Positions 1 to 6,256 of a stretch of 64,000 nt of DNA are shown piece by piece; within the stretch, counting starts at the first letter, position 1, and each line of letters starts with the position of its first letter. The notes below the pieces were generated by a model. The model did not search any database and was not told where the DNA came from. It saw only the letters and a program-made list of their open reading frames with translations. The stretch comes from Paracoccus salipaludis. GTDB lineage: Bacteria; Pseudomonadota; Alphaproteobacteria; Rhodobacterales; Rhodobacteraceae. The translations under genes were made by a program, and so were the position numbers. Location: assembly GCF_002287065.1 (NCBI RefSeq), contig NZ_NSJZ01000015.1, positions 1 to 64,000 of the forward strand, in the 5' to 3' direction.

Positions 1-206
1 TCATCGATCGTCAGGCAGGCCTGGATGGCTGCTTCACTGTAGTCAGGCTGTCGGCCGCGTTTGCCGGTTGGACTGGCCTCCCACGTCATCTCGGGATCGA
101 ACCAGATCGTCAGCGAGCCACAGCGCTTCAGAGCTTCGTTATAAGCGGGCCAGTTCCTGGTCTTGTAGGCGGGGGTGTGGGTCTGCTCATGCGCCCCAGC
201 TACCAC
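1..206 (-). CDS. IS5-family transposase, N-terminal part
   Basis: This partial frame encodes the N-terminus of an IS5-group transposase. From the GTG at 206 it reads about 68 codons, including YKTRNWPAYNEALKRCGS, then LTIWFDPEMTWEA and GKRGRQPDYSEAAIQ, which I recognise as the typical N-terminal DUF4096-like part of these enzymes. The product would cut and join the element's ends. The start is uncertain: GTG at 206 is the first candidate after the inverted repeat, and an internal start is possible. The frame is open to the window edge, so whether the gene is intact is unknown. Confidence 0.75.
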   Translation of the reverse strand, partial: MVAGAHEQTHTPAYKTRNWPAYNEALKRCGSLTIWFDPEMTWEASPTGKRGRQPDYSEAAIQACLTID

Positions 207-253
207 GCTGGGTTCACAAGATGAGTCCTACAGCCGATTTGTGCAACAGAGCC
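1..253 (-). mobile_element. IS5-family insertion sequence, one end, cut by the window edge
   Basis: The terminal inverted repeat lies at 238-253 and reads GGCTCTGTTGCACAAA on the minus strand, which is the style of IS5-family ends. Just inside it a transposase reading frame starts and runs out of the window at base 1. The other end, the catalytic DDE region and the target-site duplication lie outside the window, so integrity cannot be judged. The family call comes from remembered IS5-type ends and transposase N-termini. Confidence 0.8.
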
Positions 254-346
254 CATCAGACCGGTAAGCTGATCGAGGGGCTTGCCGCACCGAGTTGGCG
301 CCGAACCAACGAGTTCGACAGATACTCGATCAAGGATGAGCAGCCC

Positions 347-487
347 ATGAAGAAGATCAGTTTCCGCCAAGATCGACGGAAGTGGGTGGAGACCGCCGAG
401 CTGAATGAAAGTGGAATCTGGGTGCGGCGGGGGCGGCTCCGCAAGCAGCTTCACCGTATTCCCAAGCGGTTCGAAACCGTATTCTAA
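347..487 (+). CDS. short hypothetical ORF next to the IS end
   Basis: This is a 46-codon frame, strongly basic (many Arg and Lys), starting MKKISFRQDRRKWVE and ending at a TAA. An AAGGATG sequence about nine bases upstream could serve as ribosome binding site. The frame is open further upstream towards the IS end at 253, so it may be the tail of a gene interrupted by the insertion rather than a complete small gene. I recognise no family. Coding status is doubtful. Confidence 0.25.
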   Translation: MKKISFRQDRRKWVETAELNESGIWVRRGRLRKQLHRIPKRFETVF

Positions 488-513
488 GGCTATGAAGCTT
501 TGGATCGCCAACG

Positions 514-540
514 AAAAAGGGCCGGCGCTGGGCCGGCCCT
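514..540 (-). terminator. intrinsic terminator of the Bax-inhibitor-like gene
   Basis: Read on the minus strand, the stem AGGGCCGGC pairs with GCCGGCCCT around a four to five base loop and is followed by five T residues. It lies about 20 bp after the stop of the 562-1305 gene. Confidence 0.85.
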
Positions 541-561
541 TCTGCATCTATGGGATGAGGC

Positions 562-1305
562 TCACTCCTGCTGGCCCATGAAGCTCAGCAGGAAGGTGAA
601 CAGGTTCAGGAAGTCCAGGTAGAGCGTCAGCGCGCCCAGGATCGCGGACTTGCCCAGGAAGTCGGCGTCCGAGTTCGCCAGCTCAAGATAGGTGTTCTTG
701 ATGTTCTGGGTGTCATAGGCGGTCAGGCCCGCGAAGATCAGCACGCCGATCACCGAGATGGCGAAGTTCACCGCGCTGGAGCCCACGAACAGGTTGACCA
801 GCATCGCCACGATCAGGCCGATCAGGCCGATCATGAGGAAGCGGCCCATCGCCGTCAGGTCGCGCTTGGTGGTGTAGCCGTAGAGCGACAGGCCCGCAAA
901 GCCCGCTGCGGTCGCCACAAAGGTCAGGGCGATCGAGCTGCCGGTGTAGCGCAGAAAGATCGAGCTGAGGGACGCGCCCATCGCCGCGGCGAAGGCGTAG
1001 AACAGCAGGGTCGCGCCCTGGGTGGACAGGCGGCTGATCGCCGCGCCGAAGGCGAAGACCATGACCAGCGGCAGCAGCATGATGACCCAGCGCACCGGCG
1101 TGGTGTAGATCACGCGCCCGAACTCGGTCCAGGCGCCGGGGCCCCCGGCCATCTGCGCAAAGCCCCAGGCCACGACGGCCGTGACAAGCATGCCCACGGT
1201 CATCAGGCCGTAGACCTTGTTCATGTAGGCCCGCAGGCCTTCGTCATAGACCGCAGCACGGTTGGCCGTCGTGGCCGGGCGGCGGATCGTGTTGTAGTCG
1301 ACCAT
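562..1305 (-). CDS. Bax inhibitor-1/YccA family membrane protein
   Basis: The 247-residue product is an integral inner-membrane protein of the BI-1/YccA (TMBIM) family. A short cytoplasmic N-terminus is followed by about seven hydrophobic helices. The family signature AYDTQNIK lies near residues 202-209 and a final hydrophobic segment with LYLDFLNLF near 228-238. YccA-like proteins interact with the FtsH protease, and BI-1 relatives act as pH-sensitive calcium leaks; which applies here is not visible. The ATG has a GAGGGA ribosome site seven bases upstream. It is transcribed alone from its own promoter and ends in a strong terminator. Length is typical of the family. Confidence 0.93.
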   Translation of the reverse strand: MVDYNTIRRPATTANRAAVYDEGLRAYMNKVYGLMTVGMLVTAVVAWGFAQMAGGPGAWTEFGRVIYTTPVRWVIMLLPLVMVFAFGAAISRLSTQGATLLFYAFAAAMGASLSSIFLRYTGSSIALTFVATAAGFAGLSLYGYTTKRDLTAMGRFLMIGLIGLIVAMLVNLFVGSSAVNFAISVIGVLIFAGLTAYDTQNIKNTYLELANSDADFLGKSAILGALTLYLDFLNLFTFLLSFMGQQE

Positions 1306-1353
1306 CAGTGTTCCCTCTTGGACGGTCCGGCGGGGGCCGGTCCTCGTTTGCGG

Positions 1354-1382
1354 AATATCGGAACTCTGCCCCCGGTTATCAA
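1354..1382 (-). promoter_or_regulatory. sigma70-type promoter for the Bax-inhibitor-like gene
   Basis: On the minus strand TTGATA (1382-1377) and GATATT (1359-1354) are separated by exactly 17 bp, about 50 bp ahead of the ATG at 1305. The -10 is imperfect. It is predicted from sequence only. Confidence 0.5.
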
Positions 1383-1447
1383 CCGTCGCGGGGTGCTTCC
1401 GGCCCGATTTTACGATGGTTTTACATGTTCTTGATCGCCTGCCGGAA

Positions 1448-2428
1448 TCATCCCTCTGCGGCTTCGCCGGTCATTGTCAGGATCACCTTCCCCACGGCCC
1501 TGCGGCTGCGCAGAAGCTCATACCCTTCGGGCGCCCGCTCCAGCGGCAGGACCGCGCCGGCCGTGGGCCTGAGCCGCCCGGCCGCGTGCAGCGCGAACAG
1601 CGCCCGGAGGCTGTCGCGCATGGCCGCGCGGTCCAGCGTGCGGTAACCGCCCCAGTAGAAGCCCAGGATCGAGATGTTCTTGACCAGGGCATGGTTCAGC
1701 GGAAGGGCGGGAGGTCGGCCACCCGCGAAACCGATCACAAGATGCCGCCCGCCGGTCCTGAGCGCCCCGAAGGCCGCCAGCCCCGGCGCATCGCCGACTG
1801 CGTCGTAGACCACGTCCACGCCCCCCAGCGCGCGCAAGGCGGCGCGCAGGTCCTCGCATCCGTCGCTGTCGATCGTCTCGGCGGCACCGGCTTCGCGGGC
1901 CGCGGCCAGCTTGTCGGCCCCTCGGGCGACGGCGATCACCCGCGCGCCCAGAACGGCGCCGATCTCGACTGCCGTCAGGCCCACGCCCCCGCCCGCGCCC
2001 AGCACGGCCAAGGTCTCGCCGGCGCGCAGCCGGGCAGGGCCGGTCAGCGCCAGGTGGCTGGTGCCATAGGCAACCTGGAACCCCGCCGCGTCGCGCCAGG
2101 ACATGCCGTCGGGAATCGGGATGCAGTCCTCGGCCGGGAACACGCCCTGATCGGCCAGGGTCCCCTGTGCGGCAACCGCGACGCGGGTCCCCACCGGCAG
2201 GTCCACGCCGGGCCCCGCGGCGACGACCTTGCCCGCGCCTTCGAGCCCCGCCACAAAGGGCGTGGGGGGAGTGTCCTGATATCGCCCTTCGGCCATCAGC
2301 AGGTCGGCGAAGTTCAGTGCCGCCGCATGAAGGCGGACCGCGACCTCTCCGGGACCGGGCTCGCGGGGGCCGGCCTGGCCCATCCGGGGGGAGGTGCCGG
2401 GTGCGGCGATCTCGATGATTCGGTTCAT
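1448..2428 (-). CDS. NADPH:quinone oxidoreductase family protein (zinc-independent MDR)
   Basis: The 326-residue product is a medium-chain dehydrogenase/reductase of the quinone oxidoreductase group, a cytoplasmic enzyme using NAD(P)H. The N-terminal GroES-like fold is followed by a Rossmann fold whose glycine-rich loop GAGGGVG lies near residues 144-150. No cysteine/histidine zinc ligands typical of alcohol dehydrogenases are seen. I chose the ATG at 2428 because AGAGGTGG precedes it by about six bases; the frame is open upstream to 2500 but without such a site. It is divergent from the XRE regulator across about 150 bp. The substrate cannot be told from sequence. Confidence 0.9.
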   Translation of the reverse strand: MNRIIEIAAPGTSPRMGQAGPREPGPGEVAVRLHAAALNFADLLMAEGRYQDTPPTPFVAGLEGAGKVVAAGPGVDLPVGTRVAVAAQGTLADQGVFPAEDCIPIPDGMSWRDAAGFQVAYGTSHLALTGPARLRAGETLAVLGAGGGVGLTAVEIGAVLGARVIAVARGADKLAAAREAGAAETIDSDGCEDLRAALRALGGVDVVYDAVGDAPGLAAFGALRTGGRHLVIGFAGGRPPALPLNHALVKNISILGFYWGGYRTLDRAAMRDSLRALFALHAAGRLRPTAGAVLPLERAPEGYELLRSRRAVGKVILTMTGEAAEG

Positions 2429-2581
2429 GCTTTCCACCTCTTGCGGCCTGCCCCGACAATTAAGGCTAAACGGCCGCTCCGGACCTATCTTTTTGGACAT
2501 AATCGGCCATGTCCATGCTGATATTCCTCGCTGATTGCGTTTGTCCGCGCTAGTGCAAGGATAGATTGTGTGAGGTTAACG

Positions 2582-2935
2582 ATGAAGCATGTTGTCGATG
2601 TACACGTCGGGCAGAGGATTCGGCACCGTCGCTGGACTGTGGGAATGACCCAGCAGCAACTGGCCGATGCCGTCGGCATCAAGTTCCAGCAGATCCAGAA
2701 GTACGAGACGGGCATGAACCGCGTCTCGGCTTCGCGGCTGTGGGACATTGCCGCTGCGCTTGACGTGCCTGTCTCGTTCTTCTTCGAGGGGCTGGGCGAC
2801 CAGGCGCATGACGCCGAGGTCGACCTGCTGGCCGACAAGGAGGCGTTGCAGCTGGTGCGTGCCTATTACGCCATGCCCGAGCCGCAGCGCCGCCAGATCT
2901 TCGAACTGGCCCGGGTCCTGTCCGAAGCCGCCTGA
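2582..2935 (+). CDS. XRE-family helix-turn-helix transcriptional regulator
   Basis: The 117-residue product is a small DNA-binding regulator. Residues about 9-65 form a Cro/C1-type helix-turn-helix, with QQLADAVGIKFQQIQKYE as the recognition region. The C-terminal half (VDLLADKEALQLV and a last helix) probably dimerises. I start it at the ATG at 2582, six bases after a GAGG; an upstream in-frame start at 2570 lacks such a site. Similar single-domain XRE proteins are common in Rhodobacteraceae and target unknown genes. It is divergent from the quinone oxidoreductase, so that gene is a natural candidate target, but this is inference. Confidence 0.9.
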   Translation: MKHVVDVHVGQRIRHRRWTVGMTQQQLADAVGIKFQQIQKYETGMNRVSASRLWDIAAALDVPVSFFFEGLGDQAHDAEVDLLADKEALQLVRAYYAMPEPQRRQIFELARVLSEAA

Positions 2936-2999
2936 CCGGCAGCAGGCGTGCGCGCTGGCCTTGGCGCGCGCGCCCGGCTAAGTCTGGCTGGACGCCGCG

Positions 3000-3842
3000 G
3001 TGCCGCGGCCCAAGCCGGGTGTGCCGATGCCGATCCCTTCCCCTGCACGGATCGCGGATGCGGAGCTTGCCGCCATCCGCGACACCGCCGCCGCCATGGC
3101 CGATGCGGCGCGGATCGAGACGCTGCGCCATTTCCGCAGCCCGCTGCTTGCGCCGGACAACAAGGCGGCGCTGGGCTTCGATCCGGTCACCGAGGCCGAC
3201 CGGGCCTGCGAACGCGCCATGCGTGCAATTCTGGCCGAGCGGCGGCCCCGGGATGCGATCCTCGGTGAGGAATACGGTCCTGCGCCCGGCACAAGCGGCC
3301 TGACCTGGGTGCTGGACCCCATCGACGGCACCCGCGCCTATCTGTGCGGCGCGCCGACCTGGGGCGTGCTGATCGGGGTGACGGACGCCGAAGGCGCCGT
3401 TTACGGCCTGATCGACCAGCCCTGGACCGGCGAGCGCTTCGAGGGCGGCCCCGGGGTCGCGGGCGTGACGGCGCCGCAGGGAAACCGCGCCCTGTCCGTG
3501 CGCCGGGGCGTCGGGCTGGCGCAGGCGACGCTGATGACCACCTACCCCGAGGTCGGCGGCCCCGACGAGACGGCCGCCTTCCGCCGCGTGGCGGACGGGG
3601 TGCGCCTGACGCGCTATGGCTTCGACTGCTATGCTTATGCGCTGCTGGCGCTGGGGCAGGTGGACCTGGTGATCGAGGCGGGCCTGCAACCCTATGACGT
3701 CGTGGCGCCCATCGCCGTGGTGCAGGCCGCGGGCGGCATAGTCACCGACTGGTCCGGCGGCCCGGCTCATGGGGGCGGACGCGTGATCGCGGCGGCCACG
3801 CCCGAGCTTCACGCCCAGGCCTTGGCGCTGCTGGCGGGTTGA
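3000..3842 (+). CDS. inositol-monophosphatase-family phosphatase, HisN-like
   Basis: The product (280 residues) is a magnesium-dependent, lithium-sensitive type phosphatase of the IMPase family. Metal-binding motifs are visible: GEE at 89-91, DPIDGTRAY at 106-114, and the C-terminal YDVVAPIAVVQAAGG near residue 240. Overall it resembles the histidinol-phosphate phosphatases (HisN) of alphaproteobacteria more than CysQ, but the assignment by eye is not decisive. The start is uncertain: GTG at 3000, GTG at 3021 and ATG at 3027 are all possible and none has a strong ribosome site. The downstream mgtE follows after about 75 bp on the same strand. Confidence 0.88.
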   Translation: MPRPKPGVPMPIPSPARIADAELAAIRDTAAAMADAARIETLRHFRSPLLAPDNKAALGFDPVTEADRACERAMRAILAERRPRDAILGEEYGPAPGTSGLTWVLDPIDGTRAYLCGAPTWGVLIGVTDAEGAVYGLIDQPWTGERFEGGPGVAGVTAPQGNRALSVRRGVGLAQATLMTTYPEVGGPDETAAFRRVADGVRLTRYGFDCYAYALLALGQVDLVIEAGLQPYDVVAPIAVVQAAGGIVTDWSGGPAHGGGRVIAAATPELHAQALALLAG

Positions 3843-3916
3843 TCGGCCAGCGCGGCCGGTTGCCGTGCCGGGGTGCCGGGCATATGGTCGCGGCGCGCGA
3901 GGAAGACAGGTGCCCC

Positions 3917-5299
3917 ATGACTGAAATCCGCCCCGAACCCGAAGCGGGCGACGACGACTTCGTCCCCAGCCGGACCCTCGTGGCGGAGATTGCCGAGGCG
4001 ATCGACGAGGAGGACGGCGCGCGCCTGCACGCGCTGCTGGACCCGCTGCACGGCGCCGACATCGCCGACCTGATCGAGCAGCTGACGCCCCAGCGCCGCC
4101 AGGGGCTCGTCCGGCTGTATTCCGGGGAATTTGACGCCGAGATCATCTCGGAGATCGATGAATCGATCCGCGAGGAGGTGATCGAGCAGCTGCCCGCCGA
4201 GGTGGTGGCCGACGCCGTGCGCGAGATGGACAGCGACGACGTCGTCGACCTGGTCGAGGACATGGAAGCCCCCGAGCGCGAGACGATCCTGTCGGCGCTG
4301 GACGAATCCGACCGCGCCGCCGTCGAGCAGTCGCTGAACTGGCCCGAGTATTCCGCCGGCCGCCTGATGCAGTCCGAGTTGGTCGCCGCCCCGGAACACT
4401 GGACCGTGGGCGAGGCCATCGACTACCTGCGGGCCGAGGAGTGGCTGCCCGACCAGTTCTATCACGTGATACTGGTCGATCCGCGCCGCCACCCGGTCGG
4501 CTACGTGACGCTGGGCCGGCTGCTGTCGTCCCAGCGCATGATCCACCTGCGCGACATAGCCGAGGACAGCTTCCGCACCATCTCGGCCCGGCAGGACGAG
4601 GGCGACGTGGCCTATGCCTTCAACAAGTATCACCTGATCTCGGCGCCCGTGGTGGACGATGACGACCGGCTGGTCGGCGTCATCACTATCGACGACGCCA
4701 TGACCGTCCTGGACGAAGAGCACGAGGAGGACATGCTGCGCCTGTCGGGCGTCAACACCGACAGCCGCGTGTCCGACAGCGCGCTGGCCACCGCGCGCCA
4801 GCGCCTGCCCTGGCTGGTCGCCAACCTGTTCACGGCCTCGCTGTCGGCCATGGTGATCGCGCAGTTCGAACGCACCATCGCCACCCTGGTGGTCCTGGCC
4901 GCGCTGATGCCGATCGTCGCCTCGACAGGCGGGATCGCGGGAACGCAGTCGCTGGCCGTGGCGGTCCGGGCGCTTGCCACGCGCGACCTGAACCGCTCGA
5001 CCGCGCCCCGCGTGATCCGGCGCGAACTGATCGCTGGCGTGTTGAACGGCCTCGGGCTTGCCCTGATCCTGGGGCTGGTGGGGATGCTGGTCTTCGGCGA
5101 TCCGCGCCTGGGGGCGGTGCTGGCGATGGCCATGATCGTGAACCAGATCGTGGCCGCGCTGGGGGGCGTGCTGGTGCCGCTGACGCTGGAACGCTTCGGC
5201 CTCGACCCGGCGCTGGCCTCAGGCACGTTCGTCACCACGCTCACCGACGTGATGGGCTTCATGGCCTTCCTGGGATTCGCGACATGGCTTCTGATCTGA
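3917..5299 (+). CDS. mgtE: MgtE-type magnesium transporter
   Basis: The 460-residue product is an inner-membrane magnesium channel/transporter. Order of parts: an acidic N-terminal MgtE domain (about 20-135), two CBS domains (about 140-265) that sense cytoplasmic magnesium, a plug helix, and a C-terminal membrane domain of five helices with the conserved segment GTQSLAVAVRALATRDL. I chose the ATG at 3917, preceded by AGGAAGACAGG; upstream in-frame starts would only add low-complexity residues. The end overlaps the cyclo-ligase gene by 16 bases, suggesting one transcript. There is no room for a magnesium riboswitch leader upstream. Confidence 0.95.
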   Translation: MTEIRPEPEAGDDDFVPSRTLVAEIAEAIDEEDGARLHALLDPLHGADIADLIEQLTPQRRQGLVRLYSGEFDAEIISEIDESIREEVIEQLPAEVVADAVREMDSDDVVDLVEDMEAPERETILSALDESDRAAVEQSLNWPEYSAGRLMQSELVAAPEHWTVGEAIDYLRAEEWLPDQFYHVILVDPRRHPVGYVTLGRLLSSQRMIHLRDIAEDSFRTISARQDEGDVAYAFNKYHLISAPVVDDDDRLVGVITIDDAMTVLDEEHEEDMLRLSGVNTDSRVSDSALATARQRLPWLVANLFTASLSAMVIAQFERTIATLVVLAALMPIVASTGGIAGTQSLAVAVRALATRDLNRSTAPRVIRRELIAGVLNGLGLALILGLVGMLVFGDPRLGAVLAMAMIVNQIVAALGGVLVPLTLERFGLDPALASGTFVTTLTDVMGFMAFLGFATWLLI

Positions 5300-5835
5300 G
5301 CGCCGCCAAGGCCGCGCTGCGCGCGCAGGCGCTGGCCGCGCGCGGGCAGGGGGGCGATCAGGCGGCGCTGGACCGCCATCTGCGCGAGGCGCTGGCCCCC
5401 CATTCGGGGCGCGTCCTTGCAGGCTACTGGCCGATGCGCGGCGAGCCCGACCCCCTTCGCGCCATGCGCGCCCATGGCGGTCCGCTGTGCCTGCCCGTGG
5501 TGCCCGGGCGCGCCGTGCCGCTGGTCTTCCGCCTCTGGAAGGGCGAGGCCCTCGATCCCGGCCCCTTGGGCACCAGCCAGCCGCCCGACTCGCTGCCCGA
5601 GGTCACGCCCGGGGTGCTGATCGTGCCGCTGGTGGCCTTTGACGGGGGGCTGAACCGGCTGGGCTACGGCGGCGGCTACTATGACCGGACGCTTGAACTG
5701 CTGCGGAAGTCTGCGCCGGTTGTCGCCATCGGCCTTGCCTGGGAAGTCCAGCGCCTTTCCGCCATCCCGGCCGAGCCTTTCGACCAGCCGCTCGACATGA
5801 TCGTCACCGACGCAGGGACCTACCTCGGTCGCTGA
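5284..5835 (+). CDS. 5-formyltetrahydrofolate cyclo-ligase
   Basis: The 183-residue product converts 5-formyl-THF to 5,10-methenyl-THF using ATP, in folate salvage. The diagnostic motif GYGGGYYDRT lies at residues 127-136, and the basic N-terminal helix with KAALRAQALAAR is typical. Length fits the family. It overlaps the 3' end of mgtE by 16 bases. In many proteobacteria this gene (ygfA/fau) is adjacent to the 6S RNA gene, and a 6S-like structured segment does follow it here. It connects with fhs and purN further on, which also handle formyl-folates. Confidence 0.95.
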   Translation: MASDLSAAKAALRAQALAARGQGGDQAALDRHLREALAPHSGRVLAGYWPMRGEPDPLRAMRAHGGPLCLPVVPGRAVPLVFRLWKGEALDPGPLGTSQPPDSLPEVTPGVLIVPLVAFDGGLNRLGYGGGYYDRTLELLRKSAPVVAIGLAWEVQRLSAIPAEPFDQPLDMIVTDAGTYLGR

Positions 5836-5971
5836 GACGACCCGGAGGGTCCGCGCCGCAATCCTGGCATGGGCGTCGGCTCGACCGATTCTGTCCGGTC
5901 ACCGGCCGCAGGCCGGACAACTGCCGGCTGCACGAGTCGATTGCCGCTCCTTCGCGGGGTGCATGGGCAGC
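5831..5971 (+). ncRNA. candidate 6S-like structured RNA (ssrS)
   Basis: The sequence after the cyclo-ligase stop folds into one long interrupted hairpin. Pairs I can draw: GCTG 5831-5834 with CAGC 5968-5971; ACCC 5840-5843 with GGGT 5957-5960; GGAGG 5844-5848 with CCTTC 5949-5953; CGGCTCG (about 5877-5883) with CGAGTCG 5932-5938; TGTCCGG 5892-5898 with CCGGACA 5913-5919. The CGGCTCG pairing needs a G-U only in plus-strand RNA, which supports plus orientation. A large internal bubble lies between the outer and inner stems, as in 6S RNA, and the ygfA-type neighbour fits. I cannot confirm sequence-specific 6S features, and the ends are approximate. Confidence 0.45.
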
Positions 5972-5994
5972 ACTTCCTGTCAACAGCAGATTTC

Positions 5995-6003
5995 TGTGGA
6001 TAA
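5995..6003 (-). promoter_or_regulatory. DnaA-box-like site upstream of nrdJ
   Basis: The minus strand reads TTATCCACA, identical to the classical DnaA box consensus. It lies about 255 bp ahead of the nrdJ ATG. Binding is inferred. Confidence 0.45.
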
Positions 6004-6104
6004 GGCTGTGCATATGTCGCCCCCAAGCAGTCGAATAGATGCCGGGAACGGGGGTGTCAGGCCGTTCGGGACGCGATTTTCTCAGCCTCATCAGCCCTTT
6101 CGCC

Positions 6105-6113
6105 TGTGGATTA
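6105..6113 (-). promoter_or_regulatory. second DnaA-box-like site upstream of nrdJ
   Basis: The minus strand reads TAATCCACA, one mismatch from the DnaA box, in the same orientation as and 110 bp from the first box. It is about 145 bp ahead of nrdJ. Confidence 0.35.
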
Positions 6114-6179
6114 TTGTCCAGAATGGCACGCTTGCGTGAAAGGCAACTTTGGCCCCTATAGACAGTTCTGGACCGGCAA

Positions 6180-6195
6180 CCGCAACATCTAGTGG
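6180..6195 (+). promoter_or_regulatory. NrdR-box-like operator upstream of nrdJ
   Basis: CCGCAACATCTAGTGG matches the remembered NrdR consensus (ACACwAtATaTwGTGT) at 11 of 16 positions, including the well conserved GTG end. It lies about 60 bp ahead of the nrdJ start, just after a possible -10 element TATAGA at 6157-6162. A weaker similar sequence sits at 6153-6168, but the 27 bp offset is not the usual helical spacing. Confidence 0.4.
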
Positions 6196-6256
6196 CCTCA
6201 GCCCGGAACAGGCACGGATCGCAGTGCGGCGGCAGTCAGGACAGAGAGGGCGGATC

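Noticed and set aside
3843..3916. A magnesium riboswitch ahead of mgtE
   Set aside because: Only about 75 bp separate mgtE from the upstream gene, too little for an M-box or ykkC-like fold, and no such motif is visible.
6153..6168. Second NrdR box
   Set aside because: It matches 10 of 16 positions, but the 27 bp offset does not fit the usual spacing, and it overlaps the possible -10 TATAGA, which alone can explain the resemblance.
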